A stretch of DNA of 64,000 nt from Chrysomallon squamiferum (taxonomy: Eukaryota; Mollusca; Gastropoda; Neomphalida; Peltospiridae), in contig CM022665.1 of assembly GCA_012295275.1 (NCBI GenBank), positions 4,853,667 through 4,917,666 of the forward strand. The letters run 5' to 3'. A program made the translations under genes and the position numbers. A model generated the notes under the pieces. The model did no database searches, was not told the DNA's origin, and saw nothing but the letters and a program-made list of their open reading frames with translations. Shown here one piece after another: positions 25,101-38,846 of the stretch (positions are counted from its first letter, which is position 1; the number at the start of each line of letters is the position of its first letter).

Positions 25101-28100
25101 TCTTTTGAATACCAGTTTGTTATAAATTATTTTATTTTTAATGTACCAGGCATTTTCCTAATAAGTTTTCTCATTGGTGTGTCAAGATATCCATTTCTCA
25201 GATCAAGAGTTGCATTTCTTAGAGCCTCCTGCCACACATCTGAATTAATTATTGTTAAAGCTACATCCCTGAAATATATAAATATTTAATATATAGAATT
25301 AATTACCATCAAAGCAATATCCCTGAAATATATAAATATTACATACATACCGAATTAACGACTGTTAAAACTACATCTCTGATATATAAATATATAAAAC
25401 AAAAATTCATTAATATTTTCAGTTATCTGTAAATTAACATAATGCATCCATGAAACAGAATTTAAAAGTTTTCAAAAACGAAGTATGATTTTAATATTAA
25501 AAAAATAATAATAATATGCAAAAATAAAATATACACTTTACTTCAAATATAAAATGCAAGCTATTCAAACATTTTGTTAAAAGAAAACAGATATTCCCTA
25601 CAACTTAAGAGATGTTCAGAAAAACACAAGACAAACAGACAAACACGACGAAGCTAAAAAAAAGTTCTGGAGAATTTGTAACAATCTTTATAGCACTGAT
25701 AATTTCCACAGATTAAAAATATGTGTGCTGGATGATAATGATACACATTTTAAATAATTCACATCTTACACTTGATTATTGTCAATGGCCAAGTCCAGAC
25801 AATTATATCCTTCTGAGTCTTTCTGCGCCACATTGGCATCCCACTCTAGCAGAAGTTCCACAACTCCTGGATGTCCATGCTTGGAGGCCAAATGAAGAGG
25901 TGTTGTCTGTGAAAGATTGTTAATAAATTATAATATTTAAGTACATGAATGAAATAAAGAGAATTTATATTTGCAATCAAAAAAACAAAAAAATAAAAAA
26001 AAAAACCCAACAATAAACACAAAGAAAAAGAGAAAAAGAATCTCAGTTAAAATAATAAAAACAAGAATAACATACTTTTTTATGTGTATTTCCATCTAAC
26101 TATAGTGTGGTATGATATACATACACAGATACACACAGAGAAAAAGACAGGTATAGATGAACAACTGAGAACCAGAGAGATAAGAAATCAGTCTGAATCA
26201 CAGAGTGATAGATGTTAACAAGTTCCATCAGTTTGTCACATTTAACAGCACTTAAGAAAAACAGTGTAAGTGTCTTGTTAAAGACCACCTCAAACCCAAT
26301 ATATATAAATAACAGTAAAAAAATAATTAAAAATTAAATAAAAATTACAAATTAATAATATTACAATTTTTTTAAAAACCCCACCAACATTTCATTAACT
26401 AATAACAAAATGAGGTATACTGAATAGTGTTACATAGTACTATAAAATACAAATAATGAATTCTCACATTTGTTTTGTCCATTGGATCAATGGGAGCTTC
26501 TGCTTCAAGAAGGATTCGACATGTCTTTGACCAACCTTTGGAGGCTGCCAAATCCAGTGGAGTCCACTGACTGTAGTTTCTGTAAAATAACAAAAATAAT
26601 AATGGTAACACTTAAAACAAAAAGTATTTTTCAAAAAGTTATAGTAATAACAACAACAACAATAATAATAATAATAATAATAATAATTTGATTAATTTAA
26701 AAGAGAGAGATAAAATACATGCTTTCTTAGTCCCTTAAAAATTAAAGGTAGTCTGATTAACTGTTTTTCACAAATATGTTGAAATATAATATAAAACCAA
26801 AACACTCGAACCCTTTCAACCCAAATTTACAGTTTATTTTATTTGTCTATACCTTATTAACCTCTTCACTATAAAGGATAAGTGTATACCATGTTCTATT
26901 CCAAATATGTTTACTTTTGAGTACATTCCCATAATTATTTGATTATACTATTATCTGTAATAATAACATCGATAAACTGCATATTTTCACACTAAAACTG
27001 TACCCTAGTTGACAAACAATTCATTGAAAAAAAAAAAAGAATTTGTGTATAATAATGGAAATGAATATTCCACCCATTTCATAAAATGAGTGTAAGCTAT
27101 TTAACATCAAACTTTTAATATGGTACTATGAAAATGTTATACGACACAAAGGAAATTCTGTTCTAACTCAATGTACTGTTACTGTTAAAGAAGTCAACAC
27201 AGGTACAAAGCAGTAGATGCCAGCCTGTTTGGGGCTATACCCACATCAACCCCTCAAAGATTTTGGCCATCAACATAAATGGGTTTATATATTTGTTTGA
27301 TGCAAACTGCCTTCCTACATATATTAAAACTTGACCCTCCTGAGGCATGCACCCTTCACTGGCAAACACTAGTATAGAGAAAGTCAAAAGTCTGAAGGTA
27401 CTTGAGAGGTCATGTGAACTTGGGTTTACAAAAAAACACAAACCTTCCAGCAACATCAGCTCCATATTCCAGTAAGGCTGCCACAGCTTTGTCATGTCCA
27501 AACAAAGCTGCCAAGTGAAGTGGTGTGTTGGAGTTTTCATCTTCATCATTAATAGACAGCTTGTCCCTCTTCACTATCTCTCTCACTGTACTGAAAACAG
27601 AATAAAATAAAATAAAATGTATGTGACAGTGTGAGTATATCTGCACTCTGTTATACCAGTGTGCTGATGAAGTCTAATGTTAATAAACAATACACTGAGA
27701 GATTAACATTCTTTTCAAGAGACAATTTATATTTTATCAAATCACTTTAAGATATTTTTAACTTAATGGTAATTGTCTTTCTTAAAGTGAACATTGGACA
27801 CTGTGAATGATTCATTGAAATAATAATTAAAAAAATTCTTTATACTTATAAATTATTATTTTAATGGGTTTGAATGACCTGTAATCATTAATAACGAAGC
27901 ATAATAATAATATTTCTATTACAAAACATCATTCAGATGAACAGATTGTACATGGATATTAAGTTCTTTGTTAAGAGAATCATTAACTAAGTAATTTATT
28001 GGTAGTACTAGTAGTATTTATCTGATCTATAAACAACAGCTTATAATTATTTCATTCAGGGAATCATTAAGTAATTAATGTTTGTATAAGCAGTAGTAAT

Positions 28101-29345
28101 ATCTAATTGATTTATAAAAAAACAATTCTTGATTACTTTGTTCTTCCATATCTCGCTGCAAGATGTAATGGTGTCTGCTCCTCCTCATTCTTGCTGTCAA
28201 GATCAGCATTATGATGTAGCAGACACTAAATACAAAACAAGAACAGTAATAAATTAATAAATAACTGTACTAGTAGAAAAAGTATTATATAAATACAATA
28301 ACAACAAAAGTATTAAAGGCAGTAGTAATAGCATTATTAGTATTATAATAATAACAACAACAAAAAAATAACATTAAAATCATCATTGACTCTAACATTA
28401 ATAGTGACATTAAACAAACACCACAACTAATAAGAAAATGGTCTGCAGAAAATTTTGATTGGTTATTTATTTTTTTTTAAAGTTATATTCTGTTCTGGCA
28501 TATATTCATGAAAAGGTCAACAAGATCTGTACAGGGCAAACTAAAATTCTGGGTACCTGAACTATTTCCAAGAATCCATGCTGTGCGGCAATATGGAGAG
28601 GATCATTCCCATACTTGTCACTGACGTTGATAAGTTGTCTTACTTGTGGATAGGACAAAAGTTTCTGAAAACAAATTAGTTATCACATAAAAAACAAAAA
28701 AAATTAAATTTAAAACAAAAAAATTAAAATATACACAGGCAGAATTCAAATAAAAGAGAAATAAAATTATTGAAACAATACCTTTTTAAAAAATAATTTT
28801 AAAAAAATAAATAAATAAAAGATGTAAACCTTTTGAATACATATAGTACTTTAACCACTATACATTTAAATAATATTTACCTTTCTGGTTTTTCTCTTTA
28901 TAGATATAAAAAAAATTGAAAAATTAAAATGGTTGTTTTTCTTTACTACTAAACACAGTTTACAATCATAAAAACCTTTTTATTTACCAATAAGGTCTTT
29001 TTACAATTATTAGTAGAACTGTTTTGTTGGGGTTTTTTTTCTTCAGATATTTCATACCTTCAAAACTGGCAGTTTGTTTTCTTCTGCAGCAAGAAAAATA
29101 ACAGTTTTGTCATCTTTGTCAACAACTGTGTAGTCAGCACCTTTTGTCAACAGCAGCTCGACTGCAGCAATGTGACCATACGTAGCTGCTAGCAAGAGTG
29201 GAGTGTAGTTATCTTTGTCTCGCTGATTAATACGAGCTCCTCTGTAGAATAAAAAAATATTAAAAAAATAAAATAATTTTTTTTTTTTTTTTAAATAAAT
29301 AAATAAAATATATAAAAAAAATTAAAAATTAAAAAAAAAATAAAA

Positions 29346-29423
<78 letters not shown>

Positions 29424-32400
29424 AAATAAAAACATAAATTGGAATAAAAGTAATAAACAGTACAGAATTTTTTTTTAAATATCTGATATACCAAAGTATT
29501 GTCAACAAGAACATGCAATCAAAAACAAATTCAAAAAAATAAAAAAAGCAAATACAATAAAATTTCTGTACCAGTTAAGAAGAGTCCAAGTTATAGATAT
29601 GTATCTACAATCTACATAAAACATTCACACACCTTTCTTTTCATTAAAAAGTCCTTTATTCATTATTATAATAGTCATATGCAGCTATGAAATGTGTGGC
29701 CTATTCAGATGTATAGTACCTGCTGACATTTGTAAGGATATGTGGCAATTCTTTTATTTGCTGCAACCAGCACTCTGTTCCAGATACAGCTTTTCTGAGC
29801 AATTGCAACTACACAGCTGTAGAACCAGTACAAAAGGAGAATATTCCCTTTTCTTAAAACTGGTACAGATTACAAGAATGAATTCTTCTCACCAAACAAT
29901 AATGTGATTTTACATATCTTCATTTCACATGCTAAATTTCCAGAATGTTATCACATAACACAATTTTTGTAAATCATTAACGTATCATTTACAGGTAATG
30001 ATTAACAAGCCATAGCCACCACAAGTGGTGATAAAAAAAAAAAAAAAATTATCTTTATTTAACATGACTGATTCCACCAACCTCTCCACTAAATATTTGA
30101 GAACGTCTGTGTGATTGAACTGGGCTGCTTTGTGCAGTGGTGTTGCCTGTTCATCGTTCAGCACATCAATCCTTGCATTGTGTTCCACCAGCAGCCGAAC
30201 AATTCTGATATCTCCAGATATAGCAGCAAGGTGGAGGGGGTGCATGTAGTGTTTTCTGGGAACATTCACATCAGCTCCTGAAAGTAGAAACAAAACTCAG
30301 TACAGAAACAGTAATTTGTCTGGAGAAATATACATGGATTAACAGAAACAGTAAATCACTAGATACATATATATATGAGCTAAAACCCAGAAAATGATTA
30401 ATACATAATTTAACTTAAACATCAATTGTTTAAAATGAATTGTTTTAACACTCATATAGAAAAGTCTGCATCTGTTGCAGTTGAGATGGATCCATTTAAA
30501 CATACATATTTTTTTTAAACATTTTTTTTTTCATAACTAAATATAATTATAATCACATCATGGGTAAATACATTTACTGTTTTGACATACATAACTGTTC
30601 TTATAGTTCTATAAACACATATTAGCAGTGAGTGAAGCAATCATCAATTATTCTGAAACATACGTTTTTCAAGACAAAGTTTGGCTACTTCATAGTGACC
30701 ATTGTCCACTGATATATGAAGACAAGTACTTCCTTCCACATCCTTGTCAGTCACCATCTGAAAATAACAACAACAATAATAATAATAATAATAATAATAA
30801 CAATAATAATAATAACAACAATAACAGGAGTAGTAGTAATAATAATGACAACGACTTTCAAATTTAAAAATGTACACATTTACTTTATCTTTCACATTTT
30901 TAACATATATACAAAGTATTTAAAGCCATTATTATAGCTGCAACTCTTTCAACAGCATAATATTAATGAAATACAATTTGCAGGTGGTACAGAAGCATAT
31001 CCAGACCTGTTTTCAACTAAATACCTATAACTCAATGTACTCAACATTGTACATACAAACATGTACCCATCATTATCTTTTTGTTGAACTAAATAATCAT
31101 CTTACATTGGAAATCATGACCCAGCCTTCTGGTGTTTTAGCTGCAGCTTCAAACAACATTCTCACAAAGACAATATTTCCTTCAGAGCAAGCATGATGCA
31201 GTGGAGTGGAATCCTCATTGTCGAGACTTCGCAGATTGGCTCCAGCCTCTATCAGCATATTTGCCACCTCCAACTGGTTGTGAATTGCAGCCATGTGCAA
31301 AACAGTGATACCCTGTTTGTCTTTGGCCTGAACAGATTTAATTAATAAAACATCATTTGAGCATTTTATTTCAGCTACAATATCATGTTATCCTGCAACA
31401 TTAACGTCTGTTAATTTTTCAGGATCATTCTTTTTTTAATTAAAACGTTTGAATAATGTTAATAAGATGATAATGGTTGTTAAAATATATGAATAATATT
31501 AATAATAAGATGGTGGTGGTCCTTAAAATATGAGACATGAGACACAAACTGTTGTTTTATCTAATTTGGATTTGATTTAACATGCTGACAATCACTGAAT
31601 CAGCAAGCTTTTCTGTTAGTTGCAAAACAACACCAATATAATTAATTTCCAAAATATTCTGCTTTTTCAAAGTTTCTTTCTGATGTTTTAATATCCTTCT
31701 GGATATCAGCTAGAATTTGTTTTTGTTTTTTTCTGTACTATTTTCCGATGTAATAATATCAACTACAAAAAAATGTAGTTTTTTCACTTAACAATTTGAC
31801 AAATGCATAAATGTAACATCTCTATAAAGGCTGTTAGGACTGGTAATGATATGTTTTTAAAAAGGATAGAACTTTTTTTATTTTAAAAAGCACCTCTATA
31901 TTAATTTTGTCCTTGAAGCTAAGAAGGTCTCTAGCTGCCAGTTCATTTCCTCTCATTGCTGCAAAGTGAAGTGGAGTCTGTCCATATTTATCTCTGGCAT
32001 TGATATCGGCACCATTCTTAATGAGATATACAACACAACTTTCACCTGAGATTTCATGTTCCAGGTGTTGTAACAGTGGCAAACCATTAGCAGCAGCCTG
32101 TAAAACATAAATGTAATAAAATATAATATTTTAAATTAATACAAGTATTTATTTATTATAAAATATTAAATTATTTTGGCCGAATTTACTTCCTTTGGTT
32201 ATACCTAAATATATTTATAATTTTAAACACTGTCTTTCTAAAACTATTAATGTATTGGTTTGTTTCTAATAAGCAGAATTCAAATCAGAATGTAATTTTA
32301 TAATTAAGAGCTGGTATGATGTCATTAACAACAAGATTTTACAGGCTAAAATAAAACAAAGTAGACAGGTTTCAGTAATGATCAAGAAAGATTGTTGATA

Positions 32401-33765
32401 AAAATATATTCTTTTCTTCTCATATATTCAGTTAAAATTTATTTATCACTTTTTAATTATCTGTTGCATTGAAAAAAACATAATAAGTGATAATAATTGA
32501 TTTTCCTTTACTTACAGAATTTAAGCAGAAATAACTGCCTCATAAATAGATATCTGCTATAAGTTTTTTGAAACTATTATTCTATTAAATATTTGAGATA
32601 ATATATAATAAAATATTTCAAATTTTTAAATTTTAGATTGGTATTTTTCTTTGATAAATATGTAAACTGAAATGCAACCTTATTTCTACATCACAAACAT
32701 GAATTATAAGTGCACACACAGGTGCATAATATCATTAAACATGTTAGAAAACAAAATAAAAACAAAAACACAAAAGTAAAATAAAAATGAAAACTGTATT
32801 GTTTTTCCCTGTTTATACTAATTTACTTTTTGTGACACTAATATCATTTCTAAATAAATTAATCAAATTTGTATTGTCTGTTTGTGCTCAATAATTAAAT
32901 CATATATATGGTTTGACAAACAGTATCACAAAAAGCAAGTCTGGACAACACACATTTTTTTGCTGAATTATTTCATTCATAAAATGTTTGCATCTGAAAA
33001 AATATATATTTTTAACATGAATGTCATTTTTTTCATGAATGTCATTGCTTATTTCTGTTTTTTTTTAAAATGTTAATTATGGAAATAAAAAGAAAGAACA
33101 ATAATAATGTCTTTGTGTGAAGTAATGAAAAAAATGTTCTAGTTATAATCTATAATAATATATCACTACAAAAGGAACATGGTTTAAAAGTTTCTAATGA
33201 TAATCTGCATTAACACATCCCTATTAAAAGAACAGGAGTATTTATTTGCTGCTCACAACAAAGATATTATTAAATCTATGGTGTAGGTAAAGAAACAAAA
33301 AAGTGACAGAAGGAGCTAACTACAGTTATCTACAAAAACACACAACTCTGATTAATTTTGAAGTTGTCGGTTGGGTACATACTGTGTCATGGTGTGCATG
33401 TACGGGACGACTAGGTTCCTGAAATTTTTATGTAAATTAAGTACAGTTACCAAAAACAAGTTGTTAATAATAATAATAATAATAAAATAATAGTAACAAG
33501 AAAGCAAACAGCAATATCAGTAACAAAAACAACATTAATAACAATAATAGTTCAAAATAAATATTAAAACTGTTCATAAACACAATATTATTACTAACCA
33601 CCAGTTTACACCAGAAATCCATGCAAGGTTTCTTAGAGAACATAAAATTTTATGACCAACTTTTGCTATTGTCTGAAACATGACAACACTTAAATGTAAC
33701 CCTCTTTAATATCAAAACAATTTTTTCTCCATTCAAAATTAATAATACAGGTTGCAGATTTCAGG

Positions 33766-33799
<34 letters not shown>

Positions 33800-36047
33800 A
33801 GAAGAAATGTTATAATACTCTGTTAATAGTAATTTCAATGCCAGAAATGGCTTTTGTTGATGCCAACCCTTTATCCACCCTTCATCTTGAAACATATTAT
33901 AATATATAATATATCACCTCATCAATCTCATTTGCATCAGGGGTGGTTTCCTTCTTCTTTTTCTCCCGTCTGTATCTGGCAGCATGGTGTAATGGTGTGA
34001 CATCTTCTTCACCCTTGTCATTAGGATCTATCAAGATTATTAGAATATAATATAAAAATTTTTTTTTTTTGATATTTACATGTAGATGCTAAATAATTTG
34101 AAAAATTATGATATATAAATATATATTTAATTATAGGTACCGATCATGAAAAGATTTACTTTGGTTTTAACTCAACAAAATTAACATTTAATATCTGAAT
34201 TCCCATGTTTCCTGGTGCAATAATGAATCAGTTTATTACAATCATTAGTCAAACTGGCCCATTTTGCATTTTTGTGCAAACTTTTAATGTGCTGTTGATC
34301 TACCGATAGGTTTCCCAAATTTGTTTGTCTAAGTGTCTTGCAACTTCATCTTGTGTGTGTGTTTTGGGTGAATTTCTTTTTATTATCTGTTACTGACATT
34401 TGTATGTGGCATCATTTTGTTGAAGGCTATGACTTGATTTACATATAATTTTGAAGTCACAAAAATACTGTTTATAACAAATACTATTCATGAATAAGCA
34501 TTAACTCAACTCAGGTAATCATGTTTCTATTGCATCCCTACACAAAACCAATGCATGTCTGAATAACACTCATGGTTGCAACTCTTTCCAATCAATCGTA
34601 TTTAACCTGGCATAAGCGACATGTCAACTGCACATCAAAATATCACAGAAAAGTGATAAGTGATGGCCAATAGTCAAAACATCTTACTAATTAAGAAGCA
34701 TAATATATTCACTGCTTGTTTGCACTGTTGTAAAGATCAAACAATACATTAAACAGACTCATTTTTTCAACTATAAATGATTGGTGGTGACTGGATTGAA
34801 ATTTTCCATTTTAATCATCAGATTAACATTGAAACATATTAGTTCCCAGTAAAAGTATGTTGATATCTGAATATTTAGTTATAATGGCTAGTGTAATAAA
34901 GAGAGTTGATTGTAATATAACATAAAATATAATATAAAATAAAAAATACACTTGTATTTAACAGATGCAAATTAATACACTTTATAGCCTAGATAAATGG
35001 TCTCATAGGTATATAAATTCTTAATACTTCTGAATGTATATATTACAAAAACACCCTAAAATGTACCATTCATAATATCGGCAAATATATGGGCAGCATA
35101 ATGGATTTATTTGCCAAACATAAATCTCCAACAATCTCTACATTATTACAGATATCTAATCTATAAATATTTATCAAAATTTATTAAAGTTATAACATGA
35201 ATGATGAACAAATAATTGAAAATTACAACCCATTTAAAATAACAGCTATTCTATTATAAATACCTATCAAATAGTATTGTTTTTATTTTGTATGTAACAG
35301 TTTGAGAACTGCTTTAATCTGTTGATCACAGGCATTCTGAAGGCCAAGAAATGTTGATTATCAGCAGAGATAGGAATGCACAGATACCACCAGTTCAAAA
35401 GTTCATTATGCCTCAGGTAATTGTAATCATGTAACCTTTTTTTCCCCCCTCTAAGATAGCAAATGATTTTTACATTATTTGTATTGGATGTCAGGGCAAA
35501 AACACAACAAATAAATTTAATGTTTATACTGATTTGTTTTTGATTTTTTTTTGCGGTACAATAGGATGTGTACACATGTAAATACATATCTGTACATCTG
35601 TGTGTTAGGAGAAATAAAAAAAATAAAAAATCAGGATTATAAAATGCAACAAACCTGCCCCATTGTCTAGGAGTAGTTTGACAACACTTAAATGATTGTA
35701 TCGAGCAGCGTAATGAAGAGGACTCAGTTCGTCATCGTCGTGCATGTTTATTTTCCTCTTAATACCACTTCCAAGATGTCGAATGAGAATCTTCATATTT
35801 TGCAAGTCACCATCTCTTGCACACTATAAACAGAAGAAAAATGGTTGAGAGAGAGAAAAAATGGCATTCACATCTGTCCATGTGTGTGTGTGTGTGTTTG
35901 CCTGCATGTGTATATGTATTATGTACATGTGTGTATGTCTTTACAAGTATGTGGTATCTGTTTTGTGTGTGTGTGTGTGTTTACCTGATGTAATGTGAGA
36001 TTAAGAGCTTCAGAACTCTCCACCCTCTTCATCCCTGTGTCCATCTC

Positions 36048-36104
<57 letters not shown>

Positions 36105-37108
36105 CTGCATGTGTATATGTATTATGTACGTGTGTGTATGTCTTTACATGTGGTACCTGTTTTGTGTGTGTGTGTGTGTGTGTGTGTGTTTACCTGATGT
36201 AATGTGAGATTAAGAGCTTCAGAACTCTCCACCCTCTTCATCCCTGTGTCCGTCTCCTGCGTAGCTGGGGGCTCAGCAGGGTTGGTTATTAAATTTGACA
36301 GCTCCATCACGCCTTTTTGGGTACTGGCATCAGAATTCTTTCTGTAAAGACCAGAGATTGAATCGTCCAAATCCATATTTTCAAGTAATCCAGTTACGTT
36401 AAATATCACAAATGAAAATTGTTACGATACAATGTCAATGATAAAAATACAAATATTTTCAACGTTTGCTTTTCAGATCGGGAACATCCCTTGTTTATAA
36501 CGAATCAGTTCAAACGCAGCAATAGTTTAGTTTTAAATACGCTTGCATCAAAATGTAAACATGCTGCTGAATGATACAGACTTGTACTACAAGTTATAGT
36601 TAAACATGGTTTGAGTTTTTCCAATGAATGATTCCAACATAATCCTTTACACTTTATCTTCTCTCTTGACAAACTTCAGAATGTAAGGTGAAATTAACTG
36701 TTCTGGAATGCTACGGTGGAAAAACCGAAAGAATAACGAAAAAACAATGAAACAGCACGGTTCAACAATTCCTCGCTCTTGTCCCTACTGCGAACTTTCT
36801 TCAGTGTTGCGCTTATTAACCTGTTGCTTATGAAAGAACGTATGAACAGTCCACTAAAACCTGTTTCCCAAAAGACCAAGTTTTGTGCGTATAATCGATA
36901 AACAACATTGCGAAATAACTGCGCTTGACATTGAAATAGTTGTACCACAACCACTGGCAACTAAAAAAAATATTTACACAGTGAATTCGTGAAACAACAT
37001 CACAGCGGTTCTCATAACTTGTTTGATACAAATAGCGAATTTTATTTAAATTATACAAATCATGTAATAAAAAGAATCTCTCACTCAGACACACACAAAC
37101 ATATTATT

Positions 37109-37139
<31 letters not shown>

Positions 37140-37140
37140 T

Positions 37141-37213
<73 letters not shown>

Positions 37214-37224
37214 AATTTTTTATA

Positions 37225-37258
<34 letters not shown>

Positions 37259-38081
37259 TGTATTATAATAAAAAAAATTTTAGATGGTAAACTTTGCGGT
37301 CAATTTAGTAATTAAGAAGATTGCATCCTCAGACTGTAAAGTTTGCACTCTGAATGGAGCACTCTGAATGGGATTTCTTAGCATCAAGACTGTTGGAGTG
37401 TTACAGTGTTACCGTGTTACCGAGCACAGGTGGTACAAATTGGTAACTATGATAATATTTGCTATTTCAACTTATTCCCTAACACTTAAAGTATTTAATA
37501 TGTTTAATGGGTGTTACCCTTAAAACATGTTGAAAAATACATTAAACATCGAATTACGATATCAAGTTTCAATAGAAAAAAAAGCTCACTTAAATATTAA
37601 TATTTGGCGTCTGTATATTTCGTGGAGCTTTACATTTTGTTAATAACATAGTCCTCCTTTATAGGACATTAAAACAAAAGTTAAAACGTGAAAAACATAT
37701 CAGCATATTTACGAGTAATTAGTTAACACCACTTACAAGTCCATTATTTGTTTACAGTTCACTGATAATAGGCTTTTCTATGAGTTTGGCGTCTTTCGGA
37801 ACCACTGATGCGTTAACTAATTTTATTTTCTATTTTTTTATGTTAACTAATATTCATGTTGTGTGAGTATGAATCCCTGAATACATACATACCCAGATGC
37901 ATCAAGACATACACAAGCATAAAATTCTAAAATAAATACATGGATTGGGGGACACACTCATATATTCATTCATACTTATATATATAATAATATATGTGCG
38001 CAGATGTATCAAGACATAAACAAGCAAAAGTATTCTAAAATAAATACATGGATAGGGGGACACACCCATATATTCATGCAT

Positions 38082-38112
<31 letters not shown>

Positions 38113-38678
38113 CGTATGCACACACATATATTCATGCATATATCAAAAGATACATAAGTAAAGATATACAAACATACCGACTACTAATACTGCTTATATC
38201 CGGATTAATAGAAGAAAGATTCGTTCCAGCAGATGCGGGTCTATCGAGTATCCACATTTGTGTCTGACTTGTTTTAGACATGTTTAACTTCTGTATTTAA
38301 TATATTTGTAGCCACACAAAAAAAAACATGTAGCTTTGGTCAACTGAAACTTTTACCGACACTAACGTAAGCTTTTCTTTCCTTTTGTTGTGTTCGTTTT
38401 CAGACTATTTATAGTCACTGCTACTTGGTGACTGAATAACCTATTCTTAAGGTCGTGTATGATTTCAGGCTCATTACAGCATTTCATTGACCTTGATTAC
38501 GTCGATTCTGTACGGCATTAATTGGCCGATATGTTCTAATTATTACCTATAGAGGTCTGCTTTCACTACGGTGTCCATTAAGTAATATTGTTATGCAAGA
38601 TTGCGACCAAATGTTTACAGAATGTTAACTAATAGCCTGTAAACGATCCCTGGATCACGTATATTAAGGTGATGATGG

Positions 38679-38733
<55 letters not shown>

Positions 38734-38763
38734 TTATTTTTACATTTTATTTTTTTTTATTTA

Positions 38764-38846
<83 letters not shown>

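Larger units (their letters stand above)
25147..35823 (-). other. TRPA exons 3-16: ankyrin-repeat domain and start of linker
   Basis: Exons 3-16 are: 35823-35655, 34027-33918, 33418-33383 (36-bp mini-exon), 32097-31894, 31327-31106, 30757-30664, 30277-30082, 29241-29058, 28664-28557, 28225-28137, 27590-27444, 26579-26468, 25906-25770 and 25268-25147. Every junction keeps the frame. They encode residues about 83-725. About 16 ankyrin cores of the form TPLHxAA are visible, such as SPLHYAARYNHLSVVKLLL, TPLHLAALFGHDKAVAALL and TPLHLASKHGHPGVVELLL. A Lys- and Glu-rich insertion (YRREKKKKE) follows the second core. Exon 16 begins the pre-S1 linker. For exon 15 I chose the donor GTAAGA (after 25770) over GTGTAA because only it keeps frame with exon 16. 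Confidence 0.88.

Noticed and set aside
25242-25400. CRISPR-like appearance of the evenly spaced repeat units (also 55290-55530 and 60289-60450)
   Set aside because: Units are contiguous or diverged tandem copies without unique spacers, in a eukaryotic gene context.
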